Source: Pantoea agglomerans
Lineage (GTDB): Bacteria; Pseudomonadota; Gammaproteobacteria; Enterobacterales; Enterobacteriaceae
NCBI RefSeq assembly: GCF_020149765.1
Contig: NZ_CP083809.1
Span: 682,001-746,000, forward strand
Reading direction: 5' to 3'
Length of the DNA: 64,000 nt
The first letter of the stretch is position 1. Every line of letters begins with the position of its first letter. A model generated the notes under the pieces. It had not been told where the DNA came from. It ran no database searches and worked only from the letters and a program-made list of their open reading frames with translations. Both the position numbers and the translations under genes were made by a program. Positions 26,901-38,900 of the stretch are shown in pieces.

Positions 26901-29900
26901 TTACCTCGCCGGTGCTGGCCGACGGCAGCCACAGCCTGACGGCGGTGGTAACCGACGCGGCCGGCAATGCCAGCGCGCCAACCGCGCCGGTAGCCTTTAC
27001 CCTGGATACGCAGGCACCGGCCGCCGCCGCCGATCTGGCGCTCAGCAGCGACAGCAGCGGCGTCTCCACGCCGGTCGGCGCAGGTGCCACCACCGGCGAC
27101 GCCTCGCCGGTGCTGAGCGGCAGCGCCGAGCCGGGCAGCATTGTCACGGTTTATGACGGCGACGCCGTGCTCGGCAGCGCGACCGTTGGCGGAGACGGCC
27201 GCTGGAGCTTTACCGCCGCAGGCCTTGCCGACGGCGACCACAGCCTGACGACCACCGTAACCGATACGGCGGGCAATACCGGACCGGCCTCTGCACCGAT
27301 CGCCTTTACCGTTGATGTGACCGCGCCGGATGCGGCCACCGCGCTGGTCGTCACCGACGACGTGGGCGACGCGCAGGGCGAACTCGCCTCAGGCGACACC
27401 ACCGACGACAGCACTCCGACCCTGAGCGGCACGGCGGAGGCCAGCACCATCGTCAGCGTCTATGACGGCGACACGCTGCTCGGCAGCGTGACCGCGGGCG
27501 CTGATGGCAGCTGGAGCTTCACCACGCCGGCGCTGAGCAACGGCGCGCACAGCCTGACCGTCACCGTTACCGACGCCGCAGGCAACGTCAGCGCGCCGAC
27601 CGCGGCATTCGACCTCACCGTTGACGCCAGCGTACCGCCCGCCACCAGCTCTCTGGAGGTGACCGACGACAGCGGCAGCACCCTTGTCACCCTGGCTGAC
27701 GGCGACAGCACCCGCGATACCACGCCGGTGCTGAGCGGCCTGACCACCGCCGGGGCGCTGGTGACCCTCTATAACGGCGACGTGGCGATCGGCAGCGTTA
27801 CCGCCGATGCGGCGGGCCAGTGGAGCTTTACGCCAGCGGCGCTGGCGGACGGCCCCTACGCCTTCCGCGCCGACACCGCCAACGCGGACGGCAGCGTGAC
27901 GCCATCGCCGGTGCTGAACGTCACCATCGATACCGTCGCCCCCGCGGCGGTGACTGACGCCACCCTGACCGACGCCAGCGGCGCGCCGGTAGCGGACGAC
28001 GCCGCTATCAACAGCCCTGCGCCGGTGCTGAGCGGTACGGCGGAGCCGGGCAGCATCGTTACCGTGTCTGACGGCGACACTGTGCTGGGCAGCGTCGCCG
28101 CTGGCCCGGACGGCAGCTGGAGCTTTACCACCCCGACTCTGGCCGAAGGCGGCCACAGCCTGACGACTACCGTGACCGATGCGGCGGGCAACGTCAGCGC
28201 ATCCTCCGCACCGCTGGTCTTTACTCTGGATACCACCGCGCCGCAGGCGGCCTCTGGCGTCACCGTGACGGATAACGCTGGCGATCGCCAGGGGACACTG
28301 ACGTTCGGCGACACCACCGACGACAGCACGCCAACCCTGAGCGGCACGGCGGAGGCGAACAGCATCGTCAGCGTCTACGATGGCGACACCCTGCTGGGCA
28401 CGGCGACCGCTGACGGCAGCGGCAGCTGGAGCTTTACCTCGCCGGTGCTTGCCGACGGCCCACACAGCCTGACTACCACCGTTACCGATACGGCAGGCAA
28501 CGTCAGCGCGCCGACTGCGCCTTTCGACCTGACCGTGGCGGCCAGCCAGCCGCCTGTCTCCCTGACGCTGGCCGTCGCTGACGACAGCAGCGGGGCGCCA
28601 GTGGATCTCGCCGACGGCGCCAGCACCCGCGACGCGACGCCGGTGCTGAGCGGCGCAACCAGCGCCGGACTGCTGGTGACGATCTATAACGGCGACGCGG
28701 CAATCGGCAGCGTCATCGCCGACGCTAACGGCCAGTGGAGCTTTACCCCCGCTGCGCTGGCAGACGGCACCTATGATTTCCGCGCCAGCGTCACCGACGC
28801 CGCGGGCAATATCACCGATTCCGCTCCTCTGACCATCACCATCGACACCGCCGCGCCGGCAACCGCCACCGGGGTTGCGCTGGTAGATGAGAACGGCGAT
28901 CCGATCGGCGGCCTTACTAACAACAGCGCGCCGGTGCTGAGCGGCACGGCGGAGCCGGGCAGCGTCGTTACCGTCTCTGACGGCGATACGGTGCTGGGCA
29001 GCGCCACCGCTGGCCCGGACGGCAGCTGGAGCTTTACCTCGCCGGTGCTGGCCGACGGCAGCCACAGCCTGACGGCGGTGGTAACCGACGCGGCCGGCAA
29101 CGCCAGCGCGCCAACCGCGCCGGTCACCTTTACCCTGGATACGCAGGCACCAGCCGCCGCCGCCGATCTGGCGCTCAGCAGCGACAGCAACGGCGTCTCC
29201 ACGCCGATCGCCGCAGGCGCCACCACGGGCGACGCCTCGCCGGTGCTGAGCGGCAGCGCCGAGCCGGGCAGCATTGTTACTGTTTCTGACGGCGACGCCG
29301 TGCTGGGCAGCGCCACGGTCGGGCAGGATGGCCTCTGGAGCTTTACTTCGCCAGCCCTGGCCGACGGCAGCCACAGCCTCACCGCGACGGTGACGGACGC
29401 GGCGGGTAACACCGGGCCGGCTTCTGCACCGCTGCTGTTCAACGTTGATGCCACCGCGCCGGAGGCCGCCACAGGCGTGGTTGTCACCGATGACGTGGGC
29501 GACGCGCAGGGCGAACTCGCCTCAGGCGACACCACCGACGACAGCACGCCGACCCTGAGCGGCACGGCGGAGGCCAGCGGCATTGTCAGCGTCTACGACG
29601 GCGACACGCTGCTCGGCAGCGTGACGGCAGGTACTGACGGCAGCTGGAGTTTCACCACGCCGACCCTGAGCGATGGCGCGCACAGCCTGACCGTCACCGT
29701 TACCGACGCCGCAGGCAACGTCAGCGCGCCGACCGCGGCGTTCGATCTTACCGTTGACGCCGGTCTGCCGCCTGCCACCGCCTCGCTGGTGGTCACCGAC
29801 GACAGCGGCGGCACCCTTGTGAATTTGACCGACGGTGCCACAACGCGCGATACCACGCCGGTGCTGAGCGGCCTGACCACCGCCGGGGCGCTGGTCACCC

Positions 29901-32900
29901 TCTATAACGGCGACGTGGCGATCGGCAGCGTTACCGCCGATGCGGCAGGCCAGTGGAGCTTTACGCCCGCCGCGCTGGATGAGGGGGTCTACGCCTTCCG
30001 CGCCGACACCGCCAACGCGGACGGCAGCGTGACGCCATCGCCGGTGCTGAATATCACTATCGACAGCGTCGCGCCGGATGCGGTCAGCGGCCTGCAGCTA
30101 AGCAGCGACGCCAGCGGCGCGCTGGTGCCGGTTACCACGGGCGCTACCAGTGATACAACGCCTGTGCTGAGCGGCACGGCAGAGCCGGGCAGCATCGTTA
30201 CCGTTTCCGACGGCGACAATGTACTGGGCAGCGTCGCCGCTGGCCCGGACGGCAGCTGGAGCTTTACCACCCCGACCCTGGCCGAAGGCGGTCACAGCCT
30301 GAGCGCCACCGTGACCGATGCGGCGGGCAACGTCAGCAGCGCCTCTGCGCCGGTTGTCTTTAACGTCGACAGCACGCCGCCAGCGGCCGCGGGCGATCTG
30401 GTGCTGAGCGACAGCCGCAGCGGCACGCTACAGCCGGTAGGGGCAGGGGGATCGACCAGCAGCACCACCCCAACCCTGAGCGGCAGCGCCGAGCCGGGCA
30501 GCACCGTCACTGTCTCCGACGGTGACCAGGTGCTCGGCACCGCCACGGTTAACGCCGACGGCAGCTGGAGCTTTATTACCCCAGCGCTGAGCGAGGGCGG
30601 CCACAGCCTGACCGCCACGGTGACCGATCTGGCGGGCAACAGCGGCCCGGCTTCCGAACCGCTGGCCTTTAACGTTGACACCACCGCGCCTGCGGCGGTG
30701 AGCAGTCTGGTGGTCACTGACAACTACGGCGAGGCCACAGGCCAGCTCGCCTCAGGCGACACCACCGACGATCGCACCCCGACCCTGACCGGTCAGGGCG
30801 AGCCAGGCGCGCTGGTAACCATTTATGACGGCCAGACCGTGCTGGGTTATACCACCGTCGACACTGACGGCAGCTGGAACTTCACCACGCCGACGCTGAG
30901 CAGCGGCGCGCACAGCCTGACGACCACCCTCACCGACGCGGCAGGCAACGTCAGCCCGGCGTCTGACGCCTTCGCGCTGACCGTTGACGGCGATCTGCCG
31001 CCGGCGACCACGCCGCTGGAGGCGGTCAATGAAAGCGGTACTACCGCCGCGCCGCTGAACGACGGGGCCGTCACCAATAACGACAGTCCGGTGCTGAACG
31101 GCCTCGCCGCTCCAGACAGCGTGGTCACGCTCTATGACGGCGATACGCTGCTGGGCAGCACCACGGCAGACGGCAGCGGCCAGTGGTCTTTCCGGCTCTT
31201 CTCGCTGGCGAACGGCCCGCACGCCTTCTATGCCACCATCGTCCGGCCGGACGGCACCACCAGCAACGCCGGTCCGCTGAACATCACCGTCGATACCGTT
31301 GCGCCGGACGCGGCCGATAACCTGCAGCTCACCGGCGACAACGGCAGCACCAGCGCGCCGCTTGGCGACGGCAGCGTTACCCGCGACGACTCCCCGGTAC
31401 TGAGCGGCACCGGCGAGCCGGGCAGCACCGTTGCTGTTTCCGACAACGGCAGCCTGCTGGGCACCGCGACCGTGGACGCTAACGGCAACTGGCGCTTTAC
31501 CTCGCCGGTGCTGGCGGAGGGGCCGCACAGCCTCACCACCACCCAGACCGACCTGGCCGGTAACGTCGGCCCGGCCTCCGCGCCGCTGACCTTTACCGTC
31601 GATACCACGCCGCCAGCCGCCGCCAGCGGCCTGGTGGTAAGTGATGACGTCGGCGGCAGCCAGGGGCCACTGACCTCTGGCGACACCACCGACGACAACA
31701 CGCCGACCCTCAGCGGCCAGGCGGAGGCGGGCGCGCTCGTCAGCGTCTATGACGGCGACGTACTGATCGGCACCGTTACGGCGGATGGCGCGGGCAACTG
31801 GAGCCTGACCACCGCCGCGCTGAGCAACGGCAACCACAGCATGACCGTGACCGTGACCGACGCGGCGGGCAACGTTAGCCTGCCGACGCCCGCCTTTAAC
31901 CTGAATGTTCAGGCGGATCTGCCGCCGGCCACCGTTTCTCTGCAGGCGACCGACGACAGCGGCAGCCAGCTGGTCCCGCTGGCCGACGGTGCCGTCACCT
32001 CCGATGCGACGCCGGTCCTGAGCGGGCTTGCGACGGCGGGCGCGCTGGTCACGCTCTTTAGCGGTGATGCCGTACTGGGCAGCGTGACGGCCGACGCCGC
32101 GGGGCAGTGGAGCTTTACGCCTGCGGCGCAGGCGGACGGCACCTATACCTTCCTCGCCAGCTACACCGATGCCACCGGCAACCTGGTTGAGTCCGCGCCG
32201 CTGACCCTGACCATCGATACCACCGCACCCGCTGCCGCGACCGGCGTGACGCTGACGGACGCCAACGGCGATCCGATCGCCACCGATACGCCGACCAGCA
32301 ACAGCGCGCCTGTACTGAGCGGCAGCGCCGAGCCGGGCAGCACGGTAACCGTCTCTGACGGCACTACCGTGCTGGGCACCACTACGGCAGGCACCGACGG
32401 CAGCTGGAGTTTCACTACCCCGACGCTCGCTGACGGCAGCCACAGCCTGACCGCCGTGGTCACCGACGCGGCCGGTAACGCCGGCCCCGCCTCCGCGCCT
32501 GTGGCCATCACCGTTGACACTCAGCCGCCGTCTCTGCCTGCGGACGTGGTGTTGAGCGACAATGGCGCACCGCTGGTTTCGGGCGACGCCACCAACAATG
32601 CGACGCCGCAGATGAGCGGTATCGCTGAGCCGGGCAGCACTGTTGTGGTGTCTGACGGCGACACCGTGCTCGGCAGCGTCACGGTGGGCGACGACGGCAA
32701 CTGGAGCTATACCACGCCGACGCTGGCCGACGGCGATCACAGCCTGAGCGCCGTGGTCACCGATGCGGCGGGCAACAGCAGCGCCAGCACGACGCCGATT
32801 CTGGTCACGGTAGACACCGCGCCGCCGGCGGCGGCGACCAACCTGCAGATCAGCGACGACCAGAGCGGCACGCCTGTGCCGGTCTCCGGCAGCGTAACCA

Positions 32901-35900
32901 GCGATCCAACGCCGGTGCTGAGCGGCACCGCTGAGGCAGGCGGCATCGTTACCCTTTATGACGGCGCAACCGTGCTCGGCTCTGCGGCGGTGAACAGCGA
33001 CGGCAGCTGGAGCTTTACGTCGCCGGCGCTGAGCGAAGGCGACCACAGCCTGACCGCGACCGTCACCGATGCGGCGGGCAACGTCGGGCCAGCTTCCGAC
33101 CCGCTGACCATCACCATCGATACCACGCCGCCGGTTGCGGCGACCGATCTGCTGCTCAGCAGCGAGAGCGGCGCGGCTATTCCTGCGGGCGGACTCACCA
33201 ACAGCGACACGCCGGTGCTGAGCGGCAGCGCCGCTGCGGGCAGCCTGGTTACCGTTTCTGACGGCGACACCGTGCTGGGATCGGTTACCGCCGATGCCGA
33301 CGGCAGCTGGAGCTTTACCTCGCCTGTACTGAATGACGGCTCGCACAGCCTGACGGCGACCGTGACCGATAGCGCGGGCAACGTCAGCGCGCCGACCGAT
33401 GCGCTGAGCTTTACGGTAGATACCCTGCCGCCGGATGCGGCGCTGGGCCTGTCGCTGACCAACGATCAGAGCGGCACCACCATCCCGGCAAACGGCACCA
33501 CCAGTGACGCTACGCCGGTGCTGAGCGGCACCGCGGAGCCGGGCGGCGTAGTCACCCTTTACGACGGCGATACTGAACTTGGCTCTGTTGCGGCAGGCGC
33601 AGACGGCAGCTGGAGCTTTACGCTGCCCGCGCTGGCGGCGGGTGAACACAGCCTGACCGCCGTGGTCACCGATGCCGCGGGCAACGCTGGCCCGGCGTCG
33701 GCGGCCTATCCCTTCAGCGTCGATTTAACTCCGCCAGCGGCGGCGCAGGATCTGGTGCTCACCAATGACGCCAGCGGCACGGCGATCGCGGCGGGCGGCC
33801 TGACCAACGACACCACGCCGGTGCTGAGCGGCACCGCTGAGGCGGGCAGCACCGTTACCGTCTCCGACGGCACGACGGTGCTGGGAACGGCCACGGTCGG
33901 CGGCGACGGCAGCTGGAGCTTCACCTCGCCAGCGCTGAGCGAAGGCGCGCACAGCCTGAGCGCGGTGGTAACCAACGCCGCCGGCAACAGCAGTGCGCCG
34001 TCTGCGTCGATCGGCTTTACGGTCGACACCGCCGCGCCTGCGGCGGCGACCGGACTGGTGCTGACCAACGATGAGAGCGGCGTCGCCGTAGCGGCAGGCG
34101 GCGCGACCAGCGATGACACCCCGGTACTGAGTGGCACGGCGGAGCCGGGCGGCACGGTCACTGTCTCTGATGGTGCGGTTGTGCTGGGCACGGCGACCGT
34201 CAACGCTGACGGCAGCTGGAGCTTTACCTCACCCGCACTGGCCGAAGGCGCGCACAGCTTCACCACCGTTGTCACCGATGCGGCGGGCAACGTCGGGCCA
34301 GCCTCAGAAGCCCTGGGCTTCAGCGTGGATACCACTCCGCCTGCGCTGGCGGCTAACGTGCTGGTCAACAACGACAGCGGCCAGACGCTGACGCCGATCG
34401 CCGACGGCAGCGTGACCAATGACGCCACGCCGGTGCTGACCGGCACCGCTGAGGCGGGCAGCATTGTCACCGTTTATGACAACGATACGCTGCTTGGCTC
34501 CGTCTCGGTTGGGGCAGAGGGCAACTGGAGCTTTACTACGCCGACGCTGGCGAGCGGGGCGCACAGCCTGAGCGTGAGCGTAACGGATGCGGCGGGCAAC
34601 AGCAGCGGCAACACCGCACCGATCGACTTTACCGTCGATACCGCCGCGCCTGAAGCGGCGACCGGGCTGACGCTCACTAACGACGCCACCGGGGCGACAA
34701 TCCCTCCCGGCGGCCTGAGCAACGACAACACGCCGGTACTGAGCGGCACGGCTGAAGCGGGCACGCTGGTTACCGTTTTCGACGGAACGGCGGTGCTCGG
34801 CAGCACCACCGTAGACGGCAACGGCAACTGGAGCTTCACCGCGCCGACGCTTAACGACGGCGCCCATAGCCTGAGCGCAGTGGTCACGGACGCGGCGGGT
34901 AACGCCAGTCCGGCCAGCGCCGCCGTCGCGCTGAACGTGGATACTCAACCGCCTGCGGCCGTAACCGCTCTGGCGCTGAGCAACGACAGCGGCGCGACGC
35001 CGACGGCTATCCCGGACGGTGGCCTGACCCAGGACAATACGCCGGTGCTGAGCGGTCTCTCCGAGGCGGGCGGCACGGTTAACGTCTACGACGGCACGAC
35101 GCTGCTCGGCAGCGCCGCGGTCAACGCCGACGGCAGCTGGAGCTATACCCCGACTGCACTTGACGACGGCACCTATACCTTCACCGTCACGCCTGTCGAC
35201 GCGGCAGGCAACGCTGGCGCGTCCGCCGCCATTAGCGTGGTTATCGACGCCACCGCGCCCGAAACGGCGGCGGATATCGTCCTCAACAGCGATAACGGCG
35301 CGACGGCGGTGGCAATCGCTGACGGCGACACAACCAGCGACAGCACGCCACAGCTGAGCGGCAGCGGCGAGGCGGGCAGCATCGTTACCGTCTATGACGG
35401 CAGCAGCGCCCTCGGCACCACCACGGTCGGCGCGAACGGCCTGTGGAGCTTCACGGTGCCGGCGCTGAGCGACGCCACGCATAGCCTGACGGTGACTCTC
35501 ACCGATGCGGCAGGCAACACCAGTCCGGCTTCAGCGGCGATCGATTTTACCGTCGACACCCTGGCGCCGGATCTCTCAACGCTAACGGTCAGCAGCGACA
35601 ACGGCCCGGAAACGGTGGTGCTGACGCCGAACGCCGCCACCAGCGACAATACGCTGCTGCTGGCGGGCACGGCGGAGGCCAACAGCCTGGTCACCATCTA
35701 TGACGGCGACGTGGCGATTGGATCGACGACGGCAGACGGCCAGGGCAACTGGAACCTGACCACGCCGCCGCTGGCGGACGGCAGCCATGCCCTGAGCACC
35801 ACGGTCACTGACGAGATCGGCAACGTCAGCGCGCGTTCTGACGCCTTTACCTTTGTGGTTGACGTCACGCCGCCGGAACCGGCTGGCGCACTGACGCTGC

Positions 35901-38900
35901 GTAACGACGCCGGCACTACTATTGCCGACGGCGGCATCACCAACGACGGCACGCCAGCCATCAGCGGCACGGCAGAGGCGGGCAGTCTCGTTACCGTTTA
36001 TGACGGCACGACCGCGATTGGCTCGGTGGTGGCGGGCGGCGACGGCATCTGGAGCCTGACGCCAGCGGCCGCGCTCTCCGACGCCGCGCATACGCTGAAC
36101 GTCACCGTGACCGATGGGGCAGGCAACGTCAGCGCCACCTCTTCCGTTACGCTGACCGTGGACACCACGCCGCCGCAGCCGGTTGCGACCTTTGATATCT
36201 ACGATAACAACGGCGCGACGCCGGTATTGATCGGCAATGACGGTACCACCAACGACGACACGCCGGTGCTGCGCGGCACCGCCGAGGCGGGCGCGACGGT
36301 CAATATCTATGAGGGTAGCGCTCTGATCGGCACCGCCACGGTGAACGCCAGCGGCGTCTGGCGCTTCGAGACCGGCACGCTGACCGAGGGGCAGTACAGC
36401 TATACCGTCTCGGTCACCGACGCGGCGGGCAACACCAGCGCCGAGGCGCTGCCTTACACCATTAACGTCGATCTCACGCCGCCAGCGGCCATCACCGATT
36501 TGGCGGTGAGCGACGACGCGGGCGCCACCACCGGCCCGCTGGCCAACGGTGCAGTCACCGACGACAACACCCCGACGCTGAGCGGCACGGCGGAGGCTGG
36601 CAGCCTCGTTACCCTTTATGATGGTGATACGCTGCTGGGCTCGGTGACGGCGGATGGCGGCGGTGCCTGGAGCTTTACTACCGGCGCACTGAGCAACGGG
36701 CCGCACAGCTTTACCGTGACGCAGACCGATGTGGCGGGTAACGTCGGCACGGCAAGCGCGCCATTCACTATTACCATTGAGAATGGCCTGCCGCCGACCA
36801 CCAGTACGCTGCAGCTTACCGACGACAGCGGCAGCACGCTGGTCAGTCTCTCCAGCGGCGATTCCACCCGCGATACCACGCCGGTGGTGAGCGGCACGGC
36901 AAGCGCTGGCACCGTAGTGACCATCCTTGATGGCACCACCACGCTGGGCAGCGTCACCGTCGGTTCGGGCGGCGTGTGGAGCTTTACGCCAGCGGTGCTG
37001 GCGGAAGGGGCGCACAGCATTAACATCACCACGGTAGATGCGACCGGCAACCCCGGCGCGTCGGCTGGCCCCATCGCCATTACCGTTGATACCACGGTGC
37101 CGACCACCGCCAGCGGTCTGCTGCTGAGCAACAACAACGGCGCCACGCCGACGGAGATCGCCAGCGGCAGCGCCACCAACGACAACACGCCGCAGTTGAG
37201 CGGCACCACCGAAGCGGGTGCGCTGGTCACCGTCTATGACGGCGACACCGTTATCGGCTCCACCACGGCGGGAGCGGACGGCGCATGGAGCTTCGTCTCG
37301 CCGCTGCTGACCAACGGGCCGCACGCGCTGAGCGTGACGGTAACGGATGTGGCGGGCAACCTGAGCGACCGCTCTGCCGCCATCGACTTTACCGTAGATA
37401 CCATTGCGCCTGCGACGGCCACCAACCTGACCATCACCAACGACGCCACCAATACCACGGTGCCGAACGGCGGCTTCACCAATGACGACACGCCAGTGGT
37501 CAGCGGCACCGCCGAGGCGGGCAGCCTGGTCACCATCTATGATGGCACCACGGCGCTTGGCTCCGTTACGGCGGACGGCGGCGGCAGCTGGCGCTTCGTC
37601 TCCAGCGCGCTGGGGCAGGGCACGCATACGCTGAGCGCACGCGTCACCGACGCGGCGGGCAACGTCAGCGTATCGTCCGGCACCGCGACGGTGGTGGTCG
37701 ATACCCTGGCGCCAGCGCCTGTTACGACGCTGACCGCCAGCAATAACAACGGCACCACAGCGACGCCGATCGCCAGTAACGGCACCACCAACGACAGCAC
37801 GCCGGTGCTGACAGGGACGGCGGAGGCGGGCAGCCGCATCCTTATCTCTGACGGCGACACCCTGCTGGGCAGCGTAACGGCGGGCAGCAACGGTCAGTGG
37901 AGCTTCACCACGCCGACGCTGGCCGACGGCCCGCATACCCTGAGCGTGACCGCCACCGATGCGGCGGGCAATGTCAGCGAAGCCGCGCTGCTGACCTTTA
38001 CGGTTGCGACCGCCGCGCCAGCGCCGGTCGCCGACCTGACGGTTAGCGATAACGTTGGGGCGACGCAGGGCAGCCTGGCAAACGGCGCGGTGACTGATGA
38101 CAACACGCCAACCCTTAACGGCACCACTGGCGCAGGCAACATCGTAGCCGTCTACGACGGCACGACGCTGCTTGGCACGGTAACGGCGGGGGCGAACGGC
38201 GCATGGAGCTTCACCACCGGCGCGCTGAGCAACGGCGGACACACCCTGAACGTGACGGTGACCAACGCAGCGGGCAACACCAGCGCCGCGACATCGTTTA
38301 ACCTGACGGTGGATACCGTCGCGCCAGCCGCATCGACGCTGGTGGTCACCAACGACGCCGCCAACGTGACGGTGCCGAATGGCGGAACCACCAACGACAA
38401 TACGCCGGTACTGAGCGGTACAGCGGAAGCGGGCAGCGTGGTCACGCTATATGACGGCGCGACGACGCTGGGCACCGCCATCGTCGGCACGGGCGGCGCC
38501 TGGAGCTTTGCTCCGGGTACCCTCGCTGAAGGTGCGCACGCGCTGCGCGTGACGGTGACCGATCCGGCAGGCAACGTCAGCGGCGCCACCACGGCCAGCA
38601 TTGTGGTGGATACCACGCCGCCTGCGGCCGTGACCCTGGCGGCCAGCAACAATAACGGCACCACGCCGGTGCCGATCGCCAACAACGGCAGCACCAACGA
38701 CAGCACGCCGGCGCTGACCGGCAGCGCCGAGGCGGGCAGCCGCATCACCATCACTGACGGCACCACGGTGCTGGGCACAGTGACGGCGGGCAGCAACGGC
38801 CAGTGGAGCTTTGTCACGCCGACGCTGGCGGATGGCGCTCATACCCTGAGCGTGACCGCCACCGATGCGGTCGGCAATACCAGTTCGCCGACCACCCTGA

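Noticed and set aside
27389-29374. A 661-codon minus-strand frame
   Set aside because: Same cause: it tracks the Ig repeats in the antisense phase and repeats with them.
30752-33649. A 965-codon open frame on the minus strand inside the adhesin gene
   Set aside because: It is one of many long antisense frames caused by high GC and 300-bp repeats in phase; it has no ribosome site and only low-complexity Arg/Gly/Ala content.
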